NCBI GenBank assembly: GCA_945869735.1
Contig: CAMBPQ010000024.1
Span: forward strand, 1 to 43,201
Source of the DNA: Planctomicrobium piriforme
GTDB taxonomy: Bacteria > Planctomycetota > Planctomycetia > Pirellulales > UBA1268
Direction of reading: 5' to 3'
Length of the DNA stretch: 43,201 bases
The notes under the pieces are model-generated. The model worked only from the letters and a program-made list of their open reading frames with translations. It searched no databases and had not been told where the DNA came from. Position numbers and translations under genes: made by a program. This document shows positions 15,837 through 25,744 of this stretch, piece by piece. Position 1 is the first letter of the stretch. The number at the start of each line of letters is the position of its first letter.

Positions 15837-18800
15837 CTACTCGAGCCCGTAGGCGCCGGCCACAGGGATGTCCATACCGCGGCGGCTGGCGAACTGCGTC
15901 CGTGACAGGAACCGCGGCTCAAGGTTGAACGTCATGCCGACGTTGTTGCGGCTGTAGTCGACGTTGAAGCCGAACGTCATCAGGAACGATTCGCCGATCC
16001 GCACGAGCTGGAAGTTCTGGCCGATGTTGCGGCCGGTGAGGTCGATCGCCGACCCAAACGAGCTCGCCCACTTGGGGCTCATGCGGTAGGTGTAGGAGCC
16101 CGTGAGCACCGCCGCGCTGATCGGGCCACCGAACTGATTGAAGCCGATGTAGAAACTGCCCCGGGGCGTGCGGTTCAAAAGCGTGCCGAGCGTGTAGAGC
16201 TGCTGCCCGTTGTTGAAGAAGTCGACGTCGGCGGTCGAGAGCACCGTCGTGCGGTCGCCGACGTGCCAGCGGAAATCGTACTGCCAGAGGCCCATCGCCT
16301 GGCCGAAGTTCTGGCTGTCGACCGGAAAGAGCTCGCCGTCGATGTCGAGTGTGATCCAGTCGATGATCCGCCGATTGCCGATCGGCCCGCGCTTTGTCTG
16401 CCACCGCTGGCGGGCGGCAAGGCGGAAGGCGGTCAGGTCGTTGACGATCTCCGTGGGGCCGGTCACCCAGCTTCCCATGCCGCGCCGCACCGCATAGCTC
16501 CGCGGGTCGTACTTGTTGTCGGGTCCGAAGATGAACGGGGCGGTCAGCGGAGCCGCGAGGCCCGCTCCCCGGGGCGCTCCGTAATCCCAGTAGGGAATGT
16601 TGCGGCGATACTGGTTGATGGCGTCGTCGTCGAGCTGGTCGTAGAGCGGAAACTGGTCGATGCTCTGGGTGGAGTCCGCGTAGGAGAACTCCGCTTCGAA
16701 GACCACCTTGTGGGCCAGCCCGTGCAGGTTCCAGAGCGAGCTCTCGACCGTGTTGTCGGCTGACCACATCGGCAGGCTCGAGCGGATACCGACCTGACCG
16801 TAGGCGCGGTCGATCGGTGAGCCGCTCAGGTCCTCGCCCCAGTGCGCGAGTTCGCCGAGGGCGTAGGGGATCACTTTCACGGCCCCTGCCTGAAACGGGA
16901 GGTCAAGTTCCTGCCGGGTCGCCACCCGCTCGCCCAGCACGTTGCTCTCGTAGGGGAGCAGCGTCCAGACGTTGCCCCCCTGGCCGACCGTCGGCGTCTG
17001 CGGCAGGCTCTGCCGGGCATAGGCAAGGTTCGAGTGCTCGTACCAGGTGACCGCGTCGCGGAGCAGCGGCTGCCCGAGATAATAGTGGTCGAGTCTCGGC
17101 CACCACTCGGTCTGCGTGAAGAACGGGTCGACCCGAATGCTCGACAGCAGGCGAAGTTCACGGTTTTCCACCGGTCGCCGCAGATCGAGCCACGTCCGCT
17201 GCTCGTAGCCTTCCTCCCACTCCGCCTCGTAATACTCCTCGAGGAAGTTCATGTCGCTGATCCAGCCGGCAGTGCCGCGGGCCTGCCAGCCGCCGAACAG
17301 GCTGTCGGTGGTGCCGCCAAGATCCTGGCGGTGCCGCCAGAAGCTGCGGCCGCGGAACGTCCGATCAGGGAAGCCCGGATAGTCGAGGCCGCGGCGGTAG
17401 AGACCGACGTTGTCACGGCCGACGTCGCCGATGAACCAGGCGTCGAGATCGCCGCTCGCCGGCGTGCCGAGCCCGAGGAAGGAGGGGCGGTTGTAGAGCA
17501 GTGACGTGCCGCCGCCGGGGCCGCGGTAGCTCAGGTAGTCGACGTCGAAATCCCAGTCGACGCCCTCGGGTGGCCGCTGCCAGCCAAACACCTGAAACGC
17601 ATCCCAGCCGGTGAGCAACTGCGTGCCGAAGATCTGGTCGTTCTTGAACTGCAGGTCGTTGATGTAAAAGGTCGGCTTCTTCGCGTTGGTGGCGAAGACC
17701 GGCCACCAGAACAGGGGCACGCCGCCAACCGTCACGCTGTTGCCACGGCTGGTGATGAACTGCTGGTGCTCAACGGCCGGCTCGCCGGTGGCGGGGTCGA
17801 TTGCTGGCTGGCCGAAAGGGCTCGCGAGCGGCACCTGCTCGTCGGTGAACTCGAGCTCTCGCGAGCGAAACTCCCAGGTCGGCACACCGAGCCGGCTCGA
17901 CGTGAGCCCCGTCTGCTGCGCGACGAACCGGCTACGATCGACCTGCCGGAGTACGTCGGCGCGGAGCCGCACGGCGCCCGAGTAGTTGTCGACCGGCGTC
18001 AGCACGGTCGCGCCGGTAATCACGCCGCTCGACCGCGGCACGTCGTAGAACATGTTTTCCGCCTCGACCACCCGCTGTCCCTGGCGGAAGACGACGTTGC
18101 CCTCCATGTAGAGCTCGAGCGGCACGTCGGCGGCCTCGGCGGCCGAGCCGTCGAGATCGGGCTGTGCCGAGCCGCGGGTCCAGATCACGAGGCGGTCGGT
18201 AGAGATGTCGAGCGGGCCGGCGGGATCGACACCGTCGATGACGAGATTCACGCCGGAGTTGATCACCGCAATCCACTCGTTGCCCGACGGGCTTGGCAGC
18301 CACTTGATCGCCAGCGGCACGCTCGACCTCGGGAAGGCGCGAAGCCGGCGGGCGGTCGCAGTCGCCGACACCTGTGGCGCGGTCGGCGTGCCGAACTCGC
18401 TGAACTGCGTCTGCTCGATCGGCGACTCCTCGAGGCCGACCTGCCGGACGGCCGATCCGCCGGCTGTCGGCTCGGATGGCTCGTCATAGATCGGCGGCGT
18501 GCCGGTCGTCGCCACCACGCTGGCAAAGTCGAGACGCGGATCGCGAAGCGTCCAGAAGCGGCCGGCCCAGCGCGGTCCACGCACCGTCGCCGGCTCACCC
18601 GCGCCGCTTGATCGTGACGTCACGTTCACGTCGCCCGCCATCCGGACAAGTACGCTGCGCACCCGCGGCTCGGCCTCCCCGTCGGCCGCATCGTCGTCAG
18701 CAGGCCGGGGCTGTTCGATCCACACGACTGCCTCGTGCGCCGCGGCCTCGGTCGAGCCCTGCACGATCGTCACACCTCCCGTGAGGTGCCAGACGTCGTA

Positions 18801-19136
18801 GGCGCCTTCGGTCCAGCGAGCCGCCTGGGTGGCCCGCACAGCCAGCGGTTCGGCAGGATCGGCGGCCGGCACCTCGATGCGACCAGCCTCGGCAATCGCA
18901 GCAGCGAGGCCGCGGGCCGGCAGCGAGGCCAGCGCGCCGGCGCTGGCTTCGGGCGCGACGATCGTGTCGGCGGCGAGGAGCCGCGTGGCCGCAACGATCG
19001 GCACGGCGACCATCGCCAACGCGAGAATCAGGACGAGCATTGACGCCCGCGGCTCGAGCGCGAAACCGCACCGCGGACCCGCGCGCTGGCGCGGGCCGTG
19101 ATGACGGGATGTCGACATGGTCGCGCGGTGCTGCAC
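15837..19136 (-). CDS. lptD: LPS-assembly outer-membrane protein LptD (OstA/Imp-like)
   Basis: The 1099-residue protein is a large LptD-type translocon that inserts lipopolysaccharide into the outer leaflet of the outer membrane. A hydrophobic export signal (MLVLILALAMVAVPIVAATR) lies near residues 33-52. An OstA/LptA-like beta-jellyroll region follows (for example YMEGNVVFRQGQRVVEAENM then FYDVPRSSGVITGATVL). A long C-terminal region, from about residue 440, is rich in alternating hydrophobic and aromatic residues, fitting a 26-strand beta-barrel (for example VTVGGVPLFWWPVF, SFYIGFNQFGGPI and YTYRMSPKWASSFG). It is longer than the 780-residue E. coli protein, mainly through the N-terminal region. 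The start could be the GTG at 19136 or the ATG at 19118. LptE is not visible. The LPS role is supported by the LptF/G-type and lpxK genes in the window. Confidence 0.85.
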   Translation of the reverse strand: MQHRATMSTSRHHGPRQRAGPRCGFALEPRASMLVLILALAMVAVPIVAATRLLAADTIVAPEASAGALASLPARGLAAAIAEAGRIEVPAADPAEPLAVRATQAARWTEGAYDVWHLTGGVTIVQGSTEAAAHEAVVWIEQPRPADDDAADGEAEPRVRSVLVRMAGDVNVTSRSSGAGEPATVRGPRWAGRFWTLRDPRLDFASVVATTGTPPIYDEPSEPTAGGSAVRQVGLEESPIEQTQFSEFGTPTAPQVSATATARRLRAFPRSSVPLAIKWLPSPSGNEWIAVINSGVNLVIDGVDPAGPLDISTDRLVIWTRGSAQPDLDGSAAEAADVPLELYMEGNVVFRQGQRVVEAENMFYDVPRSSGVITGATVLTPVDNYSGAVRLRADVLRQVDRSRFVAQQTGLTSSRLGVPTWEFRSRELEFTDEQVPLASPFGQPAIDPATGEPAVEHQQFITSRGNSVTVGGVPLFWWPVFATNAKKPTFYINDLQFKNDQIFGTQLLTGWDAFQVFGWQRPPEGVDWDFDVDYLSYRGPGGGTSLLYNRPSFLGLGTPASGDLDAWFIGDVGRDNVGLYRRGLDYPGFPDRTFRGRSFWRHRQDLGGTTDSLFGGWQARGTAGWISDMNFLEEYYEAEWEEGYEQRTWLDLRRPVENRELRLLSSIRVDPFFTQTEWWPRLDHYYLGQPLLRDAVTWYEHSNLAYARQSLPQTPTVGQGGNVWTLLPYESNVLGERVATRQELDLPFQAGAVKVIPYALGELAHWGEDLSGSPIDRAYGQVGIRSSLPMWSADNTVESSLWNLHGLAHKVVFEAEFSYADSTQSIDQFPLYDQLDDDAINQYRRNIPYWDYGAPRGAGLAAPLTAPFIFGPDNKYDPRSYAVRRGMGSWVTGPTEIVNDLTAFRLAARQRWQTKRGPIGNRRIIDWITLDIDGELFPVDSQNFGQAMGLWQYDFRWHVGDRTTVLSTADVDFFNNGQQLYTLGTLLNRTPRGSFYIGFNQFGGPISAAVLTGSYTYRMSPKWASSFGSAIDLTGRNIGQNFQLVRIGESFLMTFGFNVDYSRNNVGMTFNLEPRFLSRTQFASRRGMDIPVAGAYGLE

Positions 19137-19480
19137 TCGGGCTCTTCGCTCGGGGCCTGAAACGCTCTTGAAGCCGGAAAAACAGCGGGTTTATAGGAGC
19201 GGCCGCGCCAGCAGGTCAAGGCATCGCAACCGCGACTCGCCGTCTGCAAGTCATGGCAGGGCGGGAGGTTATCGCCGTGTCCACAGCTGGTCCTGAGGTG
19301 CGGACGCGATGGGCCAGCGCTGCGACGGGCGCGGCAGTGGGCGGGGAAGACAGAGCAGTCGTGGCGAACCACGCGATGAGCGACGGGGGGAAATGCCGTA
19401 CCGCCCCAGCAAAATCGGTAGGATAGGCTCATTCTCTCGGCCGTACCGCGCAACCAGCGCCCTTTAGCGAGTCGCCGACT
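19137..19480. other. 344-bp divergent intergenic region between lptD and the RND transporter, no gene seen
   Basis: This gap lies between the 5' ends of two divergent genes and must contain both promoters. I see no convincing reading frame, no copy of repeat families A or B, and no RNA gene. Translations through it are low-quality and lack ribosome binding sites. Confidence 0.6.
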
Positions 19481-21811
19481 TTGTCCGGTCCGCCGCACCC
19501 CAGCCTCCCTTCCCAACCTTCCGTGACCCCCTCGTTCGCCGACCGGATCGCCGGCGGCCTGATCGCCCACCGCGGCATTCTTGCCCTCGTCGCGCTCGTG
19601 CTCGCCGTGGTCTCCGTCGAGCGGTCGCGACGGTTGGAGTTCTCGCGGTCGATCGACACGATGTTCGACCGCAGCGATCCGGCGCTCGCGCCCTACGCCC
19701 GGATGACCCGCACGTTCGGCTCGAACGAGGTCGTGCTCGCCGCGTACGACGATCCCGATCTGTTCACCGCCGCCGGTATCTCGCGACTCCGCAGCCTCGC
19801 CACGGAACTCGAATCACTGGCGGGCGTCGCCTCCGTGACGAGTCTGGCCAGCACGCCCCTTGGCGACCGGATCATCGACCTCGATGACGGGCTGACGGCG
19901 GGCTGGGCGCGGCGGCTCGTCTCCCTTCTCGAAGGCTACGTCGTGGGCGCCGACCACCGCACCGCGTGCGTCGCCTGCGTGCTCGAACCCCATGCCACCA
20001 ACGTCGCCACTCCTCGGGCACAGGCCGTCTCCCGTGCCGGCACGATCGATCAGATGCGCGAGCGGATGGAGAGCGTGCCGATGGGAACCATCGCGGGCGA
20101 ACCCGCTATGCTCCGCGACGGCTTCGCAATGCTCGAGCGCGACGGCAACCTCCTCGGAACCGGTAGTGGTCTGCTCGCCGGCGCCGTGCTCCTGGCGTGC
20201 TTCCGCAGCCTGCGATGGCTCGTCGTGCCGCTCATCGTGGTGCTGCTCGCCCTGTGGAGCACCCGCGGCGTGCTCGCCGTCGCAGGTCTCAAACTGACCA
20301 TGGTATCGACCATGCTGTCGGCGATGATCACGGTCGTCGGCATCGCGACCGTCACGCACGTCATCGTCGAGTTTCGGCGGCAGCGGTCGCTCGGCCTCGA
20401 TGCAAAAGCCTCGTTGCGGGAGACAATCTCCGTCCTGTTCTGGCCCGTGGTCGGGGCGATTGTGACCGACGTCATCGGCTTCGGATCCCTGGTCGCCAGC
20501 AACGTCGGCCCGGTGCATGACTTCGGGATCATGACATCGATCGGCGCCGCGATGGTGCTCGTGGCGACCGGGCTTGTGCTGCCGTTTCTGGCACTCGCCG
20601 GCCGGTTCGACGCCGACCCACGGATGGCCTGGGGCGAGGGCTCGCTGGAACTTGGCCTCGACCGCCTGATGAAGCGAATCGTCAGGCACCCCAAGCCGAT
20701 CCTCGTGTTCTCGACGGTGCTCGCCGTCGTCGCCATCACCGGGATGCGCTGGCTGACTGTCGAAACCGATTTCACGAAGAACTTCCGTGATTCGAGCCCC
20801 ACCGTCGCGTCATACGAAATGGTCGAGTCGCGACTCGGCGGTGCGGGCGTGTGGGACGTGCTCGTGCCGGCCCGGGAGCCGATCGATGTGGCCCAACTCG
20901 ACGCGCTCGACTACCTCGCTGAGCGGCTGCGGACGGAGGTCACCGTCGCCGGCACCGATGGCCAGAAGGACTCCCGCCTGACGAAGGTGATGAGCATCGC
21001 TGACGTGCTCTCGGCGGCGCCGCTGCTACCCCGCAGACTCCAGGCACTCACGGTCAACACCATGCTCCGGCAGAACGGCGACCAGCAGCCGGCGTTCGTG
21101 CGGGCCCTCGTCGGCCGTGACCCAGAGGACGGCAGCACCTGGTTCCGCATCATGCTGCGGGCCCGCGAACGGCAACCGGCCGCCGTCAAGCAGTCGATCA
21201 TCGGCCAGGTTCGGCGGATCGCCGCGGAGCAATATCCAGCTGCGTCCGGCCACCCTGGTGCCGAGGTGACGGGGTTCTTCGTTCTGCTGTCGCAGCTGGT
21301 TGACCGCATGCTCTCCGACCAGTGGCTCACGTTTCTGCTTGCCGCTGCGGGCATCTTCGTGCTGCTCGCGTTCGCTTTCCGAAGCCCCCTGCTCGCCGCG
21401 ATCGCGTTGGTCCCCAACGGGCTGCCGATCTTCGTCGTGCTCGGCCTTCTCGGCTGGATGGGAGAGCGGATCAACATGGGCACCGCGATGATCGCGGCGG
21501 TGTCGATGGGACTTTCGGTCGACAGTTCGATTCACTACATCACCGTCTACCGCCGCCGGCTCGTGGCCGGCTCGCACGTGGCAGCGCTCAAAATGGCACA
21601 CCAGACGGCCGGCCGTGCGATGATCTTTTCGACACTCGCGCTTGCGACGGGCTTCCTCGCTCTCACCACAAGCGGCTTCATGCCGACGGTCTCGTTCGGC
21701 TGGCTGTCATGTCTCACGCTCCTCGGCGGCCTCGCGGGAAACCTGATCGTGCTGCCCGTGCTGCTGGTGCTCCTGTCGCCGTTGATCCGGGCGACCTCCC
21801 CAGCAGCTTGA
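19481..21811 (+). CDS. RND/MMPL family transporter
   Basis: The 776-residue protein has the two-fold RND architecture: an N-terminal membrane segment (GLIAHRGILALVALVLAVVS), a large extracytoplasmic loop, a five-segment membrane bundle, then a second copy of the same arrangement starting near ILVFSTVLAVVAITGMRWL. Membrane-bundle motifs such as GITVVG-like MITVVGIATVTHVIVEF and MGTAMIAAVSMGLSVDSSIH are typical of MMPL/hopanoid-type exporters. These proton-driven pumps export lipids or hydrophobic compounds; the substrate is unknown. The longest frame begins with a TTG at 19481; a GTG at 19523 is an equally possible start, and neither has a clear ribosome binding site. The gene ends 37 bp before leucyl aminopeptidase, with which it may be cotranscribed. 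No periplasmic adaptor or outer-membrane partner is adjacent. Confidence 0.88.
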   Translation: MSGPPHPSLPSQPSVTPSFADRIAGGLIAHRGILALVALVLAVVSVERSRRLEFSRSIDTMFDRSDPALAPYARMTRTFGSNEVVLAAYDDPDLFTAAGISRLRSLATELESLAGVASVTSLASTPLGDRIIDLDDGLTAGWARRLVSLLEGYVVGADHRTACVACVLEPHATNVATPRAQAVSRAGTIDQMRERMESVPMGTIAGEPAMLRDGFAMLERDGNLLGTGSGLLAGAVLLACFRSLRWLVVPLIVVLLALWSTRGVLAVAGLKLTMVSTMLSAMITVVGIATVTHVIVEFRRQRSLGLDAKASLRETISVLFWPVVGAIVTDVIGFGSLVASNVGPVHDFGIMTSIGAAMVLVATGLVLPFLALAGRFDADPRMAWGEGSLELGLDRLMKRIVRHPKPILVFSTVLAVVAITGMRWLTVETDFTKNFRDSSPTVASYEMVESRLGGAGVWDVLVPAREPIDVAQLDALDYLAERLRTEVTVAGTDGQKDSRLTKVMSIADVLSAAPLLPRRLQALTVNTMLRQNGDQQPAFVRALVGRDPEDGSTWFRIMLRARERQPAAVKQSIIGQVRRIAAEQYPAASGHPGAEVTGFFVLLSQLVDRMLSDQWLTFLLAAAGIFVLLAFAFRSPLLAAIALVPNGLPIFVVLGLLGWMGERINMGTAMIAAVSMGLSVDSSIHYITVYRRRLVAGSHVAALKMAHQTAGRAMIFSTLALATGFLALTTSGFMPTVSFGWLSCLTLLGGLAGNLIVLPVLLVLLSPLIRATSPAA

Positions 21812-21848
21812 AAATGGGTACAACACGGGCTCCTCCGGAGAGCCGAAA

Positions 21849-23363
21849 ATGACCCGCGAGTTTTTTCCGTCTGCCAGCAGCGTGGCCTGCGAACCATCCG
21901 CCCGCCCCCAGTCGATCGAAGCCGATGCGATCGTTGTGTTCCTCGCCGAAGGAGGCGTCGGCACCGGAGCCGCCGCGGAGATCGACGCCGCCACGGGTGG
22001 GCTCCTGGCGCGGCTCGCGGCGGCCGGCGAGATCACTGGCCGGCGTTACGAGTGCGTGCCGATCCTCGCTGCTCAGGGTCTGCGGGCCGGCCAGCTGATC
22101 GTCGTGGGCATCGGGAAGCGGGAACAGCTTGATGCCGGTGTGCTCTACCGGGCGGCTGCCGCCGCCGCCCGGCACCTCGCGGGCCGACCGCGAAGCCGGG
22201 TTGCCTTCGTGGCTGATGGCTCGTGGACCACACGTCAGGTCGAGCAGGCCGTGGCAGGAGCCGCGGTCGGCATGGTGGGTCAGGATTTCTATCGCGCAGA
22301 ACCGAAGCGCACTCGCTTCGGCACGACGATCTGGGTCTCGGCCCCGGTCGAGACCGTCGAGCGGGGGACGGTCATCGCCGATGGCGTCAATCTCGCCCGC
22401 AGGCTCGTAAACATGGCCCCCGACGATATCTATCCCCAGTCGTTCTCCGAGGAGTGCGCCACGATCGCCGGCCGCACTGGACTCGACATCGAGATCTGGG
22501 ACGAGGACCGTCTCGTCAGCGAGCGGTGTAACGGAATGCTCGCGGTGGGCCGGGGCAGTGTCCGGTCGCCACGATTGGTGATCCTGCGTTACCGCGGTGC
22601 TGGACGGACGGGCCGTCAGTCACCCGCGGCCGACGAGGCTCCCGACCTCGCGTTCGTCGGCAAAGGAGTCACGTTTGACTCGGGCGGTCTCTCGCTTAAG
22701 CCCTCCGACGGCATGCTCACGATGAAGTGCGACATGTCGGGGGCGGCGGCCGTGCTCGGCGCCATGGCCACGGTCGCAGCACTGCGGCTACCGATCAACA
22801 TCGTGGGCGGCATCGGCCTCGCCGAAAATATGACCGGACCCGCGGCCTACAAGCTCGGGGACGTGATCACCGCCCGCAACGGCACCACGATCGAGGTCCA
22901 CAACACCGACGCCGAGGGCCGCATCGTCCTGGCAGATGTGCTTGATGTGATCCGCGGCTTCAAGCCGGGTCGGATCATCGACCTGGCCACGCTCACCGGC
23001 GCCTGCGTTGTGGCCCTCGGCCAGGACGTTGCGGGCCTGTTCACGAACGACCAGCCCTGCTGCGATGCGCTCGCCGCCGCCGCCCGCGCCGTGGGCGAGC
23101 CGGTCTGGCAGCTGCCGATGTATCCCGACTACGACGAGCAGATCAAAAGCGAGGTCGCCGACATCAAGAACGTGGGCGACGGCCGCTGGGGCGGCGCGAT
23201 CACGGCCGCCAAGTTTCTCGAACGCTTTGTGGGCGGTATCCCATGGACCCATGTCGACATCGCGGGCCCCGCCTTCTCGGAGAAGAGCCGCCCGTGGACC
23301 GACGGCGGCGCAACGGGCTCGATGGTGCGGCCGCTGGTCGAACTCGCCCGCGGTGGCGACTGA
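21849..23363 (+). CDS. pepA: Leucyl aminopeptidase (M17 family)
   Basis: The 504-residue enzyme removes N-terminal residues from peptides using two divalent metal ions in the cytoplasm. The catalytic domain shows the M17 signature: Lys272 in VGKGVTFDSGGLSLKPSDGM, the metal ligands of MKCDMSGAAAVLG, and NTDAEGR at residues 352-358 with Asp354, Glu356 and Arg358. The N-terminal alpha/beta domain is less conserved, as usual. Length is normal for the family (about 480-510). It starts at the ATG at 21849 with an upstream CGGAGA. It lies 37 bp behind the RND transporter gene and is followed by repeat family B copy 3. Confidence 0.96.
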   Translation: MTREFFPSASSVACEPSARPQSIEADAIVVFLAEGGVGTGAAAEIDAATGGLLARLAAAGEITGRRYECVPILAAQGLRAGQLIVVGIGKREQLDAGVLYRAAAAAARHLAGRPRSRVAFVADGSWTTRQVEQAVAGAAVGMVGQDFYRAEPKRTRFGTTIWVSAPVETVERGTVIADGVNLARRLVNMAPDDIYPQSFSEECATIAGRTGLDIEIWDEDRLVSERCNGMLAVGRGSVRSPRLVILRYRGAGRTGRQSPAADEAPDLAFVGKGVTFDSGGLSLKPSDGMLTMKCDMSGAAAVLGAMATVAALRLPINIVGGIGLAENMTGPAAYKLGDVITARNGTTIEVHNTDAEGRIVLADVLDVIRGFKPGRIIDLATLTGACVVALGQDVAGLFTNDQPCCDALAAAARAVGEPVWQLPMYPDYDEQIKSEVADIKNVGDGRWGGAITAAKFLERFVGGIPWTHVDIAGPAFSEKSRPWTDGGATGSMVRPLVELARGGD

Positions 23364-23400
23364 CCCGCAGCGTGAACCGCTCGGCCGCTTTGCGCCATGT

Positions 23401-23618
23401 CCGCCACGAAGCCCCTAGCGCGCGGGGAATAATGGTGGACTCGAAGCGGTGCCGGAATGGTTCGCCGGCGGTGGCATGCTCGCCGCCGGGGGATTTTGCT
23501 ACAGGATGCCCGCCTGGCCGACGGGGTGTCGCTCGTGAGTCGCAAACATTCACCGGCGTCTGCGCGTGCCCCCGACCGGCTCCTCACGATCGGATGCCGT
23601 CAGGAAGCCCCAAACGCT
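23401..23618 (+). repeat. Interspersed repeat family B, copy 3
   Basis: This copy fills most of the 292-bp gap between the 3' ends of leucyl aminopeptidase and oligoendopeptidase F. It contains the full core of copy 2 in inverse orientation, including GCTCGCCGCCGGGGGATTTT and GACCGGCTCCTCACGATCGG (23574-23593). Degenerate versions of the flanking direct repeat lie at both ends (23405-23438 and 23597-23617). The hairpin module of copies 1 and 2 is absent. Reading frames through it match those through copy 2 and are not credible genes. Confidence 0.83.
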
Positions 23619-23655
23619 CTCACCATGGCCATGGGCCGCCCGGCACCGCGAACAC

Positions 23656-25464
23656 CTATAACAGCGTGCCGAGCTCGTCGACGAGTTCGCCGAATCGCGT
23701 CAGCGCCGTGGCGACGGGAGCGGGCTTCTCGAGGTCGACGCCGGCGTCCCGGAGCAGGTCCAGCGGCCACTTCGACGAGCCGGCCTGGAGGAAGCCGCGG
23801 TAGCGGTCGAGGGCCCCGGGCTCGCCGTCAGCCACCTTCTTCGCCAGCGTGATGGCGGCGGCCAGGCCCGTCGCGTATTTGTAGACGTAGAAGGCGTTGT
23901 AGAAGTGGGGGATCCGCAGGCACTCGAGTTCGAGCTGCTTGTCGACCACGAAACCGGGGCCGAAATAGGCGTCGAGGAGCCCGCGGTAGAGGCCGCGAAT
24001 CCGCTCGAGCGTGAGCGGCTCGCCCGCTTCGGCAGACGCGTGGCTCTTTCGCTCGAACTCGGCGAACATCGTCTGTCGGATGATCGTGTTCCGGATCGAA
24101 TCGATCTCGCGGGCGATGATCGCGGCCCGCTCCTTGGGCGACGTCGCCCGCTTCAGGAGCAGCCGGGCGAGGAGTTGCTCGTTGAACGTGCTGGCCACCT
24201 CAGCGACGAAGATCGTGTAGCTGGAATACTGGTAAGGCTGGGCCTCGGCCGAGAGCCGGGTGTGCATCGAGTGCCCCGCCTCGTGCGTGAGCGTGAAAAC
24301 ATGCTCGATCACGTTCTCCTGATAGTTCATGAGGATGTAGGGGTCGGAGTCGTAGGTGCCCGAGCTGAAGGCCCCCGACTGCTTGCCGGCGTTGGGATAG
24401 CGGTCGCACCAGCGGCCCCGAAGCCCCCGCTCCAGCCGTGCGGCATAGTCGGTGCCAAGCGGAGCGAGCGACTCGATGACGACATCGACCGCCTGGTCCC
24501 ACGTGTGCCGCTTTTCCAGTTCCGGCACGAGCGGCACGTAGCAGTCGTACTGGTGGATCTCGTCGAGGCCGAGGATCCGCTTTCGCAGGTCGTAGTAGCG
24601 GTGGACCGCCGGTAGGTGGGCATGCACCGCTGCAATCAACTGGTCGTAGACGGCGAGCGGCACGTGGTCAGCAAACAGGGCCGACTCGACGGCCGACGGA
24701 TACTTTCTCACTCGTGCTGCGTAGACGTCGCGCTCGTTCGAGCCCGAGAGTGTGGCCGCCAGCGTGTTGGCGTGGGCTTCGTACTGATCGTAAAACTGGT
24801 GAAAGACCGTCTTACGGACCGCCGGCGCCGTGTCGTGAAGAAGCGTCATAAAGGTCGCATTCGAGAGTTCAACCTGCTCCCCGCCGCCCGTCATGACGCT
24901 CCCAAACTTCAAATCAGCGTCGGTGAGCTGCCGAAACACCTTCGCGGCCGTGCCGGCGAAGGTGCCCTGCATCGCCAGCAGCTTCTCCTCGGGCTCCGAG
25001 AGCGTGTGGACCCGCGTGCGGACGATCCGCTCCAGTAGGAGCCGGTAGGGGGTGAGCACCGGCAGATCCATCCAGCCGGCGAGTGTGGCGGGGGGTATCG
25101 CCATGATCTCCGGACGGATGAAGCTCGCAGCCTCACCGGCTCTGGTGGCGACGTGTTGAAACCGGCCCACCATCCGCTGGGCCTCGGCGGCCCCCTGATC
25201 CTCGCTCGCCCGCAGGTGGGCGTAGGTCGCGAGCCGGTCCCCCTCAAGATCGAAAGCCAGATCGTGAGCGAGGCACTCTCCCAGCCGCTCTGCCGACGAG
25301 CCCAGCGTGCCGGCGTACGCCGCAAACTGCGGGATCCGTTCCTCCCAAACGGCGAGCGCCTCCTCCCATGCCGCAACGCTCCGGCACAGACTGGCAAGGT
25401 CCCACGTATCCGCGACGGCCACGTTTTTCCGGGCCGGCAGCGTCTTCACCGCAACGTCACTCAT
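23656..25464 (-). CDS. pepF: Oligoendopeptidase F (M3 family)
   Basis: The 602-residue zinc peptidase cleaves short oligopeptides in the cytoplasm. The zinc site is HEAGH at residues 394-398 (His394, Glu395, His398) in TLTHEAGHSMHTRLS, and the third ligand region is IFVAEVASTFNEQLL about 26 residues later, as in M3B enzymes. The N-terminal part (WDLASLCRSVAAWEEALAVW and on) matches the PepF helical domain, and the C-terminal part carries FYVYKYATGLAAAITLA, another family element. Length is as expected (about 600). The ATG at 25464 opens the conserved region after a short basic leader. It is the last gene of a seven-gene minus-strand run; the 280-bp gap before it makes an own promoter likely. 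Confidence 0.96.
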   Translation of the reverse strand: MSDVAVKTLPARKNVAVADTWDLASLCRSVAAWEEALAVWEERIPQFAAYAGTLGSSAERLGECLAHDLAFDLEGDRLATYAHLRASEDQGAAEAQRMVGRFQHVATRAGEAASFIRPEIMAIPPATLAGWMDLPVLTPYRLLLERIVRTRVHTLSEPEEKLLAMQGTFAGTAAKVFRQLTDADLKFGSVMTGGGEQVELSNATFMTLLHDTAPAVRKTVFHQFYDQYEAHANTLAATLSGSNERDVYAARVRKYPSAVESALFADHVPLAVYDQLIAAVHAHLPAVHRYYDLRKRILGLDEIHQYDCYVPLVPELEKRHTWDQAVDVVIESLAPLGTDYAARLERGLRGRWCDRYPNAGKQSGAFSSGTYDSDPYILMNYQENVIEHVFTLTHEAGHSMHTRLSAEAQPYQYSSYTIFVAEVASTFNEQLLARLLLKRATSPKERAAIIAREIDSIRNTIIRQTMFAEFERKSHASAEAGEPLTLERIRGLYRGLLDAYFGPGFVVDKQLELECLRIPHFYNAFYVYKYATGLAAAITLAKKVADGEPGALDRYRGFLQAGSSKWPLDLLRDAGVDLEKPAPVATALTRFGELVDELGTLL

Positions 25465-25744
25465 CTCGTTGTTCCTGCTTCAGGGTTTCTGGTGGGTCGG
25501 GACTGCCCCTGCCGTTCTCCGCATTTGGTATCGGGAAGAAGCTGATCGGATGGACATTCTGTGTCCCTCGCCAGACGAGGCGGAGGGATCGGCGTGAGCG
25601 TGACGAGCGTTGAGGATTTCGCTCGCTCGAGTGCAAACCCTGGCAAGAGGTCATGCGAAATACTCCCGCGAGGAACCTCATGCCGTCCCGCAGCCGGCCC
25701 GGACCTCTGCAGCGTCGCTCCGGCCACATCTCGACGGGCGTATG

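Noticed and set aside
25465-25744. Possible small gene or repeat between fabH and pepF
   Set aside because: Short frames on both strands show no ribosome binding site and no domain, and I found no match to repeat families A or B in the window.
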